A DNA stretch of 64,000 bases from Nemertoderma westbladi (taxonomy: Eukaryota > Xenacoelomorpha > Nemertodermatida > Nemertodermatidae), in the NCBI GenBank assembly GCA_032718475.1, contig JAUCBJ010002904.1:16038-80037 (forward strand). The letters are read 5' to 3'. This document shows positions 1 through 11,377 of this stretch, in pieces. The notes below the pieces were generated by a model. It was not told where the DNA came from and searched no databases. It worked only from the letters and a program-made list of their open reading frames with translations. Both the position numbers and the translations under genes were made by a program. Position 1 is the first letter of the stretch. The number at the start of each line of letters is the position of its first letter.

Positions 1-1
1 G

Positions 2-161
2 TTAAATCTAGCAATTACAAAGGCTTCTAAAGTTCCCGCGATAAGGAATGCAATGGGAACATTGCAGGAGGTTTGTGTATTTCTTTGTTCCAGATCGTCA
101 CAACGAGTGTCTTTGCTTAAAGACAACGTTGCAATGTTTTTACCTTCAGCAAGCCATAATC
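2..161 (+). pseudogene. hAT transposase remnant, piece 1 of 3
   Basis: An open frame runs from base 2 to base 161 and continues, in frame, at 13257 after the Gypsy element and its duplicated TAATC are removed. The peptide resembles the DUF4371/ZMYM1-like region of hAT transposases, with a stretch of the type AISKAxxIPxIRNAxGT visible as AITKASKVPAIRNAMGT. Such proteins cut and paste hAT DNA transposons. The 5' part of the gene lies outside the window. The family call is from recognition of the fold signature and is supported by piece 2, which carries the expected CETRWVEWHD motif. The gene is dead: it is split by two LTR elements and has a stop in piece 2 and a frameshift in piece 3. Confidence 0.6.
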
Positions 162-448
162 TGTGATGATAGACTCAAGGTGAGGGGTTTGGTTATACTT
201 GTTATTATAAGGTGGTGGTTAACACAGGATCCAAGTCCGACTCATTAGACTGGCATGACTTTAACCTAGCTATTAAGAGAGTACTGCTGATATGCTCACC
301 GGTACCTTTGACTGCAATACGGTACAGCTATAGATATTTATATATCATTCAGTATCTAGTCATGCAATTAATTACACTGAATTAGCATTCATCTGTCTGT
401 TATTCGTTTATCTCATTATTGCGGTATCGCATTTCGAGTAACTTAACA
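162..448 (+). repeat. 5' LTR of the Gypsy element
   Basis: This 287-bp repeat starts TGTGATGATAG and ends AACTTAACA, so it has TG...CA termini. It matches 12965-13251 along its whole length with about six substitutions. The preceding five bases TAATC recur directly after the other LTR. Confidence 0.95.
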
Positions 449-466
449 TGGCGCTGCGAGTAGGGT
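449..466 (+). promoter_or_regulatory. Primer-binding site of the Gypsy element
   Basis: The sequence TGGCGCTGCGAGTAGGG starts on the first base after the LTR, where minus-strand DNA synthesis is primed. TGG complements the CCA end of a tRNA. The next bases fit a serine-type tRNA acceptor arm, but that identity is inferred from memory of tRNA-Ser ends and was not checked. Confidence 0.75.
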
Positions 467-718
467 TGATACCAAACGGAAGTGATTACCCGATCAAACT
501 TGAACACCAAGGGGACAAAGAACAGACTAACAGAAGAATACTGGAATGAATAAATATATATATATGTGAGTCTATCATATGCAGGGTAACTACCTATATT
601 GCTAATTTGTAAACCGACACCAGGTTTTTATTACCGGTACCCCATTTCTGTAATCGCATAGGCCTACCAACTGCTGAACTGCATACCGGTACTACAAAAA
701 AAACTTTTTTTTATAAAT

Positions 719-1128
719 ATGGACAATATGAAAATGGAATTGGAAGCTGCCAAAGCATCCCGAAGAACATTTAAAGGCCATCTAACTAGGTCTAGGGCAA
801 CATTAGAAACTTCTATTAGGGATTATGAAACCCACCCCAAGGAAGCCGAGACTCTGGGGCCACTATGCAGGCTGCTCTTAGGAAATTTGAAGAAAGGGTA
901 GAAACCTTTATCAAAGCAGACAACACGGTAGCTCAAACCCGTGGGGCTACACAACAAGATCTTGCTATGGCAGATGTAGAGGAAGCTGACCTCGAAATTG
1001 TTCGATACACAGGAAAAGTTGCAGACCTCATAGACGCTGAGACCCACACACTGTGTCTTTCCCAGTCGCCTTCACCATTATCACCAATTAGAGGAGCTAG
1101 GCATACCAATGATAACCGTAACCGTTGA
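719..1128 (+). pseudogene. Gypsy gag, N-terminal part (frameshifted)
   Basis: Coding sequence begins at the ATG at 719 and ends in that frame at 899-901. From about 860 the sense passes to a second frame that stays open to 1128. The joint reading is a charged, helical protein containing LTRSRATLE and LRKFEERVETFIK-type segments, as expected for an LTR-element Gag N-terminus. A single-base indel near 855-864 explains the frame change. About 100 bp further on, the NeSL-type element interrupts the gene. The rest of gag resumes after 6901. I see no other good reading for this stretch. The Gag assignment rests mainly on position. Confidence 0.55.
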
Positions 1129-1249
1129 ATTGCACTTTCACGGGAACAAGCTAAAATAACCGTGTCATCCATTAATAATACACACCAGACAGGTACTGAG
1201 GTATGTCTGTATGTAGGCTATACAATTGGTAAAACAGCAGTAAATAAAC

Positions 1250-2181
1250 ACGGTCAGTTTATTAAATAAACACTGACAGTCTGCACGGTGGCACGATCAA
1301 TCTGCATTCCTTGTCGCGTTCTCGACTATAGACTACTCCTACTCAGTCGGGGCTCGGTACCACGTCCACCCCAGGGACTGTCCCACCGTAGCGGTGGGCG
1401 GCGGCGCGGCGTTGCGTTTGAGGCAATCTGTGACCAACTTGTTTTCTCAGGTCGGTGGGAGGGCGGTCCGACAGCCGCGGAGCGAGGTTTGTTCTTTCTC
1501 ATCCAACTCGATCATCGCATCTCAATCATCCTCTTAATCACCATCCCAATCAGCCATCTACCCACCGGCTAATCAGCCCACAGTGAGCTGCCATTGTCTG
1601 ATTGGTAACTGTCAATTCACTTAATTACTTTAATTCATTATTAAATTCATTATTAATTTCATATTTATATCCGCTTGTATTAGCTGTTATCTCAAATCCA
1701 CTCACATTTAAAATCTACCACCATTCCTGCTACAGCCAACTAATTCTGGCTCAATTTCATTTTCACCATAATTATCATTATAACTGATCAGCTTGTCGTT
1801 TTATTTCTGTTATGTATGTGCCATATGTGTGTGTGTCCTGTCTATGTTGTGCTGTATTGTTTTGTTTGACTGCCCTTATTCTCAGCCTGTCAATCAATTC
1901 CTATTTGTCGTTAGTATTTCATATCACAGCTGCCTGCAAACTGATCATCCTATCCCATCAGCTTCAGTTTAATTTAACCATAAATTGTCTGTTGGACTTT
2001 CTCTAATCACATAACAACAATTGATTTAATTAATTAATCACATAATCGTGTTTTCTTCACTTAACTGTTGATCAATCAATTATTGTACATTGTGTGTGAT
2101 ACATTACTTACTTATCTGTAGATACGATTTTACCCAGTCTAGGTTTCACCAATATTATATCTCGCCCCCCCCATTCCAACC
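1250..2181 (+). other. 5' untranslated leader of the NeSL-type element
   Basis: This 932-bp stretch has no convincing coding frame. The first 300 bp are GC-rich, with a GGCGGCGGCGCGGCG-like patch near 1400, and the remainder is T/A-rich and ends in a C-run (2165-2171) shortly before the ATG at 2182. It probably carries the internal promoter that non-LTR elements need, but no promoter motif can be pointed to. Confidence 0.5.
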
Positions 2182-5100
2182 ATGAACACCAATAATGGTA
2201 GTGTCATTGATCTATCAGAAAGCATTCTTCGAAACGACCAACCTCCTACCTCGGAAAAGTCCTACTTATTAGCCGGTGTCCCCCTAGCAGAACACCATTT
2301 GAATACACTTAGTAACCGGGAAGGTTGGCTATCTGACTGCCTGATAGACGCCATTATCAGTCATTTCTGTAACCAGTTTCACGGTAGGGCAAAGATCTTT
2401 AGTTCCCATTTTTTGAATATATTTTCGGACCGGGGATCTCACATAACTCAACGCCAAACAAATACCGGTATATTGGACTATGATTTCCTGTTTTTCCCAG
2501 TAAATATTAGAGGGTTTCACTGGGCTCTGGCCGTTGTACGACCGAAAGCTGGATTGATCCACTACTTTGATTCTCTTAAGTGGGCTAACCCAGGTATACT
2601 TAATGCTATTCAACAATGGACTTCATTTGAGGCTTCTAGAAGCAACATCTCCCCTATAAAATTCATTGTAAAGCAGCTACCACACAGGCTTCAATACAAT
2701 AGCTATGAGTGCGGAATTTATGTATGTAGGTTCGCCAAGATGTTCCTTGATAACGGATCCCTTGATGGTATCAATGATAAATCCATTCATGACTTTCGAA
2801 TTTGGTTATCTTTAATGGTCAGGTCATCAGTCACCATAGTCCAGCCAGCATTATCCCCCAAATCTCCCTATATCGGTGCTAACGTCCCAGTTCCTACCAC
2901 CAACGCCACCCCAAAGCCCAGTTCCAAGTGCCAAGTTCCTACCCCAGCAACCCCCACCCTTCCTTTCACCATAGAATCCAACCCATCCCCCATCCCTGTT
3001 CCTCACCAAGTTCATACAGCGCCAAAACAAGCTTCCAATCCTGTTCCCAACGAGATCCCTAGTCTGTCTCCAAACAAAGTCCACCCCCAAGTTCCCCTCC
3101 AATTTCCAAACCCTACTAAAGCACCATCACCAAGCTTTACAAAGACTGTCAATCCGCAGGAATCGATGTTTAGTACTTTTGGGGGTACAGACCCCTCCTT
3201 GCCAGTAAACACTGAACCCCAAATTCTCTCCCAAACTGTGTTTCCGGCAACCACATCTCATCCCCCACCATTCGATTCACCATTAACTTCACTTGAACCA
3301 ATACAGTGTGAACCAGCCAACACAACAAACCATTCCCAAATGGTTTCACCAACAGACGTTTGCCCCGCTCAGCTCCCAGGAAACCCTCAACAGACCCACT
3401 CGGTTTCTTCTGGCCCCATTTTTGATCCCGACGGTACATACGAGCAACTTTCGCCAATTACAGTATCCCAGCCTCCTCCTGCATCTAACCTTTCACCAAC
3501 CAATGCCAAAGCACCAGCGCCAACACTACCCAACAATTTATACACGGTCACACAGCCCTTAGAATCACAATCATCACTATCCAACAACCAGCTCCCCAGT
3601 AGCTCATCGCAGTCCTCCAGTACTCCCAACTGCCCTGTCTGCAACACTCCATTCAGACGGAAATGGCTAATCCAATGCAGTTCATGCCTGAAACAGTTCC
3701 ATGGATCTTGTGTGTCCCTTACCAAAAAGGCCCTTAACAAGGACCCTTCCCAAATTCCTCTTTGGCAATGCAGGCATTGCAAGCAGATACCCAATCTCAT
3801 CAATAAGGAAGGTGAGGCACACCTCCCACCCCTACCTGTTCTCAAAGACATTACTTCTGATTCCTTTCTTTGTGTGTTTGATGTCCTATCCCGGATCAGG
3901 ACCCTCAATCGTATTCCACGTGGTGCCAGACTCAGAGCAGCAGCAACGTATACGCACCTTTGTGATGCACTCGCACTTGACAACAGCCCAGAAAATTGGC
4001 TCAGACTTCTTGCATTCCCTTTTGCACTTCGAGTTCCTTCACAAGGCCATCGCCTGAGGAGAGGTCCTAAGGCAAGAGGACAACCTATAAAATCACTTAC
4101 TACTAAAGTTAAGGAACAAATTGCGGAGTTCGAGGACCTAGCTAAATCTACAGAGCCTTTCACCCTTCCACACCAGAGCCAGCCAACAGGGCATTCGGAA
4201 CGTAAATCGAAGCTGACCGATCCCGACAACCAACTAGGAAAATTAATATCAGCAAAGATCGAAGAAGGTAATGTTAAGGTGGCAGCTCGCTTAGCCACTT
4301 CCACAACCACGATTGCACCTCCGACTGATGAAACCCTAAGAGCCCTACAGTCTCTCCACCCAACCCGCCCAGCTGAGGACCTTGAGGGAGTACCCTCGAT
4401 TGAGGAAGCAGAAGTACCCCTACTTGAACTCTCATATCCACAAATCTTGAAGTCAATTAGGTTCTTCCCAAATGGATCAGCAGCAGGACCTGATAACTTC
4501 AGGCCTCAGTTCTTCAAGGATATGGTATCTTTACCAGCAGGTGATGGTGCCTTGAGTTGTCTCAAAGCCACTACTGCAGTGGCCAACCTAATGATTAAAG
4601 GCGTAGTGCACGAGGTAGTTCTCCCATTCCTTTACGGCGCTCGGCTCTGTGCCTTCACAAAGCCATTAGGGGGTATCCGGCCGATTGCAGTAGGTTGCAC
4701 CTTACGCCGTCTCACAGCCAAGACAGGATGTCATTCAGCCGCCCAAGAATCCGGACTTAAACTAGGTCCCCACCAGCTTGGATTCGGGACACCACGAGGC
4801 GCCGAGGCAGCGGTCCATGCTTCAAGGCGATTCTTGAGCGAGTCCACCGACGAGGTGATCATGGTGAAGATAGACTTCTCTAATGCCTTTAACAGCGTTC
4901 ACAGAGGGCCTGTCCTGAGGTCGGTACTTAATAACCTCCCACCCCTCTACAACCTCGCATACCAGTCGTATTCCAAACCAACTCACCTATTCTATAGAGG
5001 CTCTATAATCCCGTCAGATAATGGGGTGCAGCAGGGTGATCCCCTTGCATCCCTTTTCTTTAGCAGCGATACAATTGAGCTGGTTGACAGTCTTGAATCT

Positions 5101-5205
5101 CCACTGAATGTGTGGTTTCTCGACGACGGATCATTGGGAGGGACAGTCGAGGAGGTCGGAGCTGACTTGAGGAGATCATCGAGGAGGCTGCCAAGTTGGG
5201 CCTAG
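2182..5205 (+). pseudogene. NeSL-type polyprotein, part 1: Ulp1 protease, PHD finger, RT
   Basis: The first ATG of the open frame gives 1007 residues. Residues about 40-215 are a Ulp1/SENP (C48) protease with a visible triad: His113 (in GFHWALAV), Asp130 (in YFDSL) and Cys177 (in SYECGIYVC), plus Gln171 ahead of the Cys. A Pro/Ser/Thr-rich linker follows (about 220-480). Residues about 484-535 form a C4HC3 PHD-like finger (CPVC, CSSC, FHGSC, CRHC). Reverse transcriptase starts near 740 with GSAAGPD, then KIDFSNAFNSV, GVQQGDP and FLDDGS with the catalytic pair at 981-982. A one-base shift between about 5160 and 5200 moves the sense into another frame, and this frame ends at the TAG at 5203. 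The protease resembles that of the Penelope-like element at 20498-23434. Confidence 0.85.
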
Positions 5206-6614
5206 TGATCAAGGCATCAAAGTGTGAAATGATATTCGGTAAGCACTTCCCCGACAGTCTCAAGGATGCAACTTCTAGCTTATTCGAATCCATCACCCCA
5301 GGCATTAAGGTTTAGGAGCTTTCGGAATCGTCACTACTCGGTGCACCACTCGGTGATTCGTCCCTAGAGACTGCGCTACAGACCAAGATATCTGAACTCG
5401 GTAGACTAGAAGAGCGTCTTCAGCTTCTGAGTGCACACGATGCCCTCTATCTGCTTAGGCACTGCTTTGCAATCCCTAAGTTTATGTACCTCCTACGTTG
5501 TGCACCAGCCTTCAGATCGCACCAGCTGGATGATCTCGACCGAGCCATCCAGCAAGCACTTGAAGTAGCAATCAACACAAAACTCAACAAGGATGCTTGG
5601 ATCCAATCAGCCCTTCCCATTTCTATGGGGGGCCTGGGAGTCCGGAGTACGAGGGACGTCGCTATACCTGCCTTCTTGGCTTCTGTCTACGGATGCAGTC
5701 CCCTACTCCATTCTCTCTTGCCCGCCAGTTTGATTAGCATTGAAGATCCACTCCTATGCATTGCGATCAACAACCTTCCCAAAGACTTCATGCCACCTAC
5801 CAACCGTGCCATTCAGAGGAACTGGGACACCCCACTTTGCATAGAACGCCGTGATGACCTCATCAATCGAACATCAACTCCAAAGGATAGGGCACGACTG
5901 CTAGCGACGAGAGCGGATCATTCTGGCGACTGGCTGCAGGCACTCCCTGTATCAGCGCTAGGACTTAGGCTCAACGACGATGAGCTACGCATAGGAGTCG
6001 CCCTCCGCCTCGGTAGCCCCATATGTGAAGAGCATTCCTGTAGAGGTTGTGGGGTGTTGGTGGACAGGAGTGGAACCCACGGCCTCAGCTGTCTCCATAA
6101 TTATGGAAAATACACCCGTCATGCTGAGGCCAATGACATAATACACCGAGCCCTCTCATCAGCAGGTGTTTCCTCCACACTAGAGCCCCGCGGCCTAGCC
6201 ATAGATGGCAAGAAACCAGACGGAGTGACATTGGGCCCCTGGTCTTCAGGCCGCCCACTAGTGTGGGACTACACCTGTCGTGATACGTTGGCCCAAACGT
6301 ATCTACCAGCCACATCCCAGGAAGCAGGAACAGCAGCAACCATCGCCGAATCAACCAAAGGCTCTAAGTATGCAGCCCTGCAACACAACTATATATTCCG
6401 TACCATTGCGACAGAAACCCTGGGACCGGTAGGAGTCGAAGGCACTGAAACACTTCGCGAAATAGGGCGCAGGATCAGCAATCGGACAGGGGAACCCCGT
6501 TCCACTGCATACCTGTTTCAACGCCTTTCAATAGCCACCATCCGAGGGAATGCAGTAGCAGTTCTTGGCACCCTCCCCAGTCAGGCTAGCTTGGACGAGG
6601 TCTTCCTTATCTGA
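5206..6614 (+). pseudogene. NeSL-type polyprotein, part 2: RT thumb and restriction-like endonuclease
   Basis: The reading continues from part 1 in a new frame, is broken by an in-frame TAG at 5313-5315, and then stays open from 5316 to the stop at 6612-6614. The second half carries a CX2CX9HX3C zinc cluster (CRGC...THGLSC, near 6040-6100). It is followed by KPDG and VWDYTC, the signature of the PD-(D/E)XK restriction-like endonuclease that nicks target DNA in NeSL/R2-type elements. The region before it is the RT thumb. Length and order match an intact family member, so the lesions are a single frameshift and a single nonsense change in an otherwise complete gene. Confidence 0.82.
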
Positions 6615-6889
6615 AACCTCCTTCACTCCGTCTATCCTTCTCTACCACCACCTAGTCTCTTAATCTCTATTTTTGTCCCCACCGAGCCAATCAGTCAGTC
6701 TCCGGTCGCCATTCTCATTGTAATTCTTCTGACATCATTAAGTTATTTATATACTAATCAAACGAAAATTTGTTATTTAATTACATGTATTATATATAAG
6801 ATTTTCTTTATGTAGCTACTGTATCTATATTTAACTGTTTGAATTTCAATGGTATTAATCCAATGTTACGTTTAATATAAAATACGATA
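6615..6889 (+). other. 3' untranslated end of the NeSL-type element
   Basis: The stretch is non-coding. It has no poly(A) or simple-repeat tail and ends directly at the second copy of CAGTAAATAAAC. The absence of poly(A) is common among elements with restriction-like endonucleases. Confidence 0.5.
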
Positions 6890-6901
6890 CAGTAAATAAA
6901 C

Positions 6902-7622
6902 GTAGGCTTAAGCACCCCCAAATGATAACCCTCTAAAGGCAACTGTAAAATCTCCACCTTTACTTGAATCCAGTGTAGATATCCGCGAATTTACACATTG
7001 GAGAAAGGCTTGGAGAAATTTTTCATTACTTGCTGGCTTATCTCTGAAATCAAGGGAACATCAAGTTGCCATGTTGTGGTCTAACTGTACACCAGAATTT
7101 TTAAATATGGTGGACCACTTAGGAAAAATACCACAAGATACAGACATGGCCCTAGATGATGTCCTAGAATCAATTGCAAAACATCTGCGTAGCACCAGAA
7201 ATATAAATGAAGATATTCAATTATATTTACAAGTAAAACAACAACCACATGAAAAAATTGGCAAATATTATTCGAGATTATTAGAATTAGCTGAATATGC
7301 TGAAGCAGCCACATTAACATTTGATCAGCTAGCAACTGCTCTATTCATTTTAGGAGCAAATGATGAAGAGGCCAAACGCCTTGTGCTAAAAAACATACCA
7401 CCATTAGATTTAGAAGAAACTGTGAAAATTTTTATAGCTGAAGAGTTAGCCCGTGAAACTGCTCCCAAATTAGAAACGCAGTTAACAAAATCACAATTAT
7501 CAGCTATTACCGATGTTGTATACGACAATAATGATAGCGATATTATAGCAGCTACAAGACCAACTGCTTATCGACGTAGTAAATATAGTACCCCTAACCC
7601 TAATGGTAATACTATCATATAA
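6902..7622 (+). pseudogene. Gypsy gag, central part
   Basis: After the NeSL insertion, an open frame runs from about 6909 to the TAA at 7620. It contains FTHWRKAW, ILGANDEEAKRLVL and a helical segment around LQVKQQPHEKIGKYYSRLLELAEYA, typical of the capsid domain of Gypsy-type Gag, which assembles the cytoplasmic particle. Upstream stops show that the frame does not join cleanly to part 1, so at least one more lesion lies near the insertion. It leads into the zinc-knuckle segment in another frame. Confidence 0.65.
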
Positions 7623-7630
7623 TAGAAGAA

Positions 7631-7877
7631 ATGGTAATAACACTGTTATTAGTCACCTCTGTTATTAACAGAGGTGAATTCTCATATAACCAGCAGCAGC
7701 CCCAACAAAACCGCTCCTGGTCAAGTAATAATCGGCCTCCAGTAACAAATATAAGGAAGTCCTGTGGCGCTTGTGGTGATGCCATACCACATTCACAAAT
7801 GAGACCATGCCCTGCCAAACATATCACTTGTTTTCGATGCGGATTTACAGGACATTTTCAAGCACTTTGTCGTGCAA
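7631..7877 (+). pseudogene. Gypsy gag nucleocapsid (zinc knuckle)
   Basis: In a frame shifted from the capsid part lies a Gln/Asn-rich stretch. It is followed by CGACGDAIPHSQMRPC and a canonical CX2CX4HX4C knuckle, CFRCGFTGHFQALC, which binds the element RNA. Coding sense stops at about 7877, where the minisatellite-bearing DNA element begins. It should have continued into protease, which is found at 9552. Confidence 0.72.
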
Positions 7878-9550
7878 CAGTGATTTTTTATGTCCTTTTA
7901 TTTGACTTTTTAGTCCTTTTTTTTACGAATTATGCATAATGACTTTTGTTGTCCTTTTAATGACTTTTATTGTCCTTTTAATGACTTTTTATGTATGTAT
8001 TTCTTCAAACTGTCAGACTGCTGATTTCTGGACTGTCAGACAGTTGATTTCACTATGCCTGTGCCAAAACATTCCATGATTCCATGATTTATAGACTATG
8101 AGATAGATTTCCATATGCGCCATTTCTATATTTAATAGTTTGTGGTTGTTGTCGATAATCGATTACCACATGACGTAGCAAAACACTCATTTTATAGCCA
8201 AAAACAATTACCAATTGATGGAAAGGAGCAGGTTAAGGCCGAGTTTTCTAACCAAAACAATAAACAGTCACTTTACCAAATCAGGGAAAGGAGCAGGTTA
8301 CAGAGACGGGATTTTCTAACCAAAACAATAAACGATCACTTAACTAATTGAGGGAAAGGAGCAGGTTACAGAGGCGGGATTTTCTGACCAAAACAATAAA
8401 CGATCACTTAACTTATTGAGGGAAAGGAGCAGGTTACAGAGCGGGATTTTCTAACCAAAACAATAAACGATCATTTAACTAATTGAGGGAAAGGGACAGG
8501 TTACAGAGGCGGAATTTTCTAACCAAAACAATAAACGATCACTTAACTAATTGAGGGAAAGGAGCAGGTTACTGAGGCGGGATTTTCTAACCAAAACAAT
8601 AAACGATCATTTAACTAATTGAGGGAAAGGGGCAGGTTACAGAGGCGGGCCTTTCTAACCAAAACAATAAACGGTCACTTTACCAATTCAGGGAAAGGAG
8701 CAGGTTACAGAGGCGGGATTTTCTAACCAAAACAATAAACGATCATTCAACTAATTGAGGGAAAAGGGCAGGTTACATAGGCGGGATTTTCTAACCAAAA
8801 CAATAAACGATCATTTAACTAATTGAGGGAAAGGAGCAGGTTATAGAGACGGGATTTTCTAACCAAAACAATAAACGATAACATTACCAATTGAGAGAAA
8901 GGAGCAGGTTACAGAGGCGGGATTTTCTAACCAAAACAATAAACGATAACATTACCAATTGAGGGAAAGGAGCAGGTTACAGAGGCGGGATTTTCTAACC
9001 AAAACAATAAACGATCACATAACTAATTGAGGGAAAGGAGCAGGATAAGGCCGGATTTTCTAACCAAAACAATAAACAGTCACTTTACCAAATCAGGGAA
9101 AGGAGCAGGTTATCCGTAACACTACTCAGACAGTAGTCATGATCCATTATTTGTTATAAAACTAATACAGTAATAGGCCTAAATTATGTGAAAGGTATAT
9201 CCACATTTTCCACAATCCTGCAATCCAGTTTGGCCTATCAGTTATTTAAAATTTATTAGCACAACCGGTAGGCCTACCATTACCGTATTTTAATGGTAGG
9301 CTACACAGTAGGCCTATTTGCAGTACCGATGCCGGTACCGGTACTAAAATACAGAAATACCTGCTTTATACCTACATCTGTACATACAATACAGCAAAAT
9401 AGTGCTATATATACTAATACCGGTACTGATAGCCTGAGAGAACAGCAGTAGAGAAACCGGTAGCATGGAACCTAACAATAGACTTTTGGAGGACATAAAA
9501 AATAAAAAAAAAAGGACAAAAAAAGGATTTAAACGGACAATAAAAATTAT
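7878..9550. mobile_element. Non-autonomous DNA element with internal minisatellite
   Basis: The stretch separates the gag zinc knuckle from protease of the Gypsy element, so it is an insertion. Its ends are imperfect inverted repeats: CAGTGATTTTTTATGTCC at the left against CAATAATTTTTATTGTCC read from the right on the other strand, 14 of 18 matching. Further TGTCCTTTT-like motifs are repeated just inside both ends. A CAGTG terminus recalls hAT elements, but I cannot find a clean 8-bp target duplication. No transposase is encoded. The middle is a tandem array of about 67 bp per unit, and 9120-9480 is AT-rich with GGCCTA and CCGGTAC motifs. Exact limits are uncertain by about 10 bp. Confidence 0.6.
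8217..9113. repeat. Minisatellite, about 67 bp x 13 copies
   Basis: About 13 full units and a partial one are present. Each contains GGGAAAGGAGCAGGTTACAG, then a GCGGGATTTTCTAACC part and AAAACAATAAACGATCAC. The first, seventh and thirteenth units share a CAGTCACTTTACCA or GGTCACTTTACCA variant, a hint of higher-order duplication. The same motif, reversed, occurs in the small element at 31751-32010. Confidence 0.92.
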
Positions 9551-9551
9551 T

Positions 9552-9769
9552 GCGGAATAAAATATACAGGAAAGTGCTCTGTGATTGGTGCATTACCTAA
9601 AAGAACTTTACTTCTTGATGTAGAAATAAACAGGCAACTTATAGGAACAGTGAAAGCACGCCGGGATACCGGTTCAGATGCTACGGTAGGAGGTATAAAT
9701 TTCTTACATTCACTTGATTTAATGAACACAACCACACTCGACCCCCCCACAGTAGACAAGTTTGAATAA
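9552..9769 (+). pseudogene. Gypsy protease
   Basis: The open frame begins within the bases just after the DNA element and contains the retropepsin motif DTGSDATVGG, whose aspartate would be half of the dimeric active site that cuts Gag-Pol. The frame ends at a TAA at 9767. The same frame continues directly into RT, so this is a single nonsense change (or an old domain boundary) and not a frameshift. The N-terminal part was separated from gag by the DNA insertion. Confidence 0.75.
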
Positions 9770-11377
9770 ATAAATGGAGGAAATTTAGAACAACTAGGAA
9801 CTTTAAACATTAGATTTAGAATCGGAAATAATCATATAGATACCAAAATTGTCATATGTGCAGCTGTTGAGATGGTATACTTATCATTAGAAGATAGCAT
9901 AGGACTTGGAATAATTCATTCTAATTTCCCATATCCGATACCAAATATACCCAATCGTATACAAGAACATGCTATGGAAACCACAAGAGAAGTCGGTAAA
10001 ATCAAACAAATAAACGCAAATAATAACAGTAAAGCTGTTTACACAAGATCCATCAGCGAAAATAAATCAATACAAGAAATAAATGAAATTAACAAAAGTG
10101 ATTTGTGGAATAAAACCAACAGGGAAACATGGATAAATTCACTTCCTACAGAACCTACTGTAGAAGAGAGGCAATCTGTAGTAAATGTCTTAATGGAAAA
10201 ATATAACATTGCTTTTGATGATAACAATTTCCTTCGACCTATGATGGGAGAAGATGTCGGTGATCCACTACATATTACATTAAAGAAAGATGCTAAACCA
10301 TTTTCAATACATACAGCAAGATCTATTCCAATACCACTAAAAGAAAAGGCAAAGAATGAAATCTATAACATGGTTAACAAAGGCATAATAGCACCTGTGG
10401 GCCCTGTACCAACATCATGGTGTCACCCAATGGTGATCATTCCTAAACCAGATGGTGATGTTCAAGTTTGCGCAGATCTAACTCGGCTTAATATACAAAT
10501 AGAACGAACAGTCCATCCAACTATTACACCAGCAGAAGCAGTAGCATCAATAGAATCATCAAGTAAATATTTTGTAAAATTAGACGCCCGCAGGGGATAT
10601 TGGCAGTTTCCCATAAATGAGGAAAGTCAGAGTTTAACGGTCTTTATAACACCTTGGGGTAAATTTTATTATTTGCGTGCCCCAATGGGTCTTATGGATA
10701 CAGGGGACCACTACGGATTTAGAGGTGATATCGCATTCAATGAAATTGCAGGTATTCAGAAGATAGTAGATGATACATTAGTTGGTCGCCCAACATATCA
10801 TGAAGCACTTAAAGTTGCTTGTATTTTATTAGAAAGATGTATAAAATTTGGTATTACCCTAAACCAAAATAAATGTCGATTTGGGGAAACAGAAGTCATG
10901 TTTGCAGGATATAAAATACATAATGGTAACTATACCATAGATGAGAAGAAAGTGACAGCCATAACAAACTTCCCGGCACCTAAAACACGCACTGAATTGC
11001 GATCCTTTCTTGGATTAGCTAATCAGTTAGGATCATTTACACACGAATTGGCATCAGCAACAGAACCCCTGCGTCCTTTACTACAAAAAAGGAGCATATT
11101 CACATGGCTTCCAGAACATGAATTAGCCTTTCAGAGAACAAAAGAAGTCTTAACATCCCCAGTCGTGAAAGCTCTATATGATCATAAACATGAAACAATC
11201 GTAACATGTGATGCATCTCGACGAAATGGTTTGGGATTTGCACTATTGCAGTTAGACAAGGAAAATAACTGGCGATTAGTGGAATGTGGATCCCGATATT
11301 TACAGGACGCCAAATCACGTTATGCAGTTTGTGAGATGGAAGCACTAGCAATATATTGGGCAATAACGAAATGCTGA
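9770..11377 (+). pseudogene. Gypsy reverse transcriptase and RNase H
   Basis: The frame is in phase with protease and runs to a TGA at 11375. RT is shown by VCADLTRLN, VKLDARRGYWQ, FYYLRAPMGL and the catalytic KIVDDTLVG (a VDD variant used by K02A2.6-like Gypsy elements). RNase H follows with TCDASRRNGLGFALLQ and the EMEAL helix. The TGA stands where relatives have arginine (KCR-YL), so a CGA to TGA change is likely. The 501-residue segment from the ATG at 9872 is the clean part. Function would be cDNA synthesis in the virus-like particle. Confidence 0.85.

Larger units (their letters stand above)
1250..6889 (+). mobile_element. NeSL-type non-LTR retrotransposon (Ulp1-PHD-RT-RLE)
   Basis: This insertion of about 5.6 kb is flanked by the 12-bp direct repeat CAGTAAATAAAC (1238-1249 and 6890-6901), a likely target duplication. 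Its single long coding region encodes a Ulp1-like cysteine protease, a PHD-like zinc finger, reverse transcriptase and a restriction-like endonuclease. The same set of functions defines the NeSL group of early-branching LINEs. A GC-rich 5' leader (1250-2181) and a short AT-rich 3' tail without poly(A) (6615-6889) complete it. The target was the gag gene of a Gypsy element, so this copy is not in a spliced-leader, snRNA or rDNA site. One frameshift and one stop inactivate it. The exact clade needs a tree. Confidence 0.82.

Noticed and set aside
3387-4310. 307-codon minus-strand frame inside the NeSL-type gene
   Set aside because: Shadow of the plus-strand coding region, which has a full set of recognised domains. 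The minus-strand peptide has none.
8217-9113. CRISPR-like look of regularly repeated units
   Set aside because: The whole 67-bp unit is repeated without unique spacers, and the setting is a eukaryotic transposon. It is a minisatellite.
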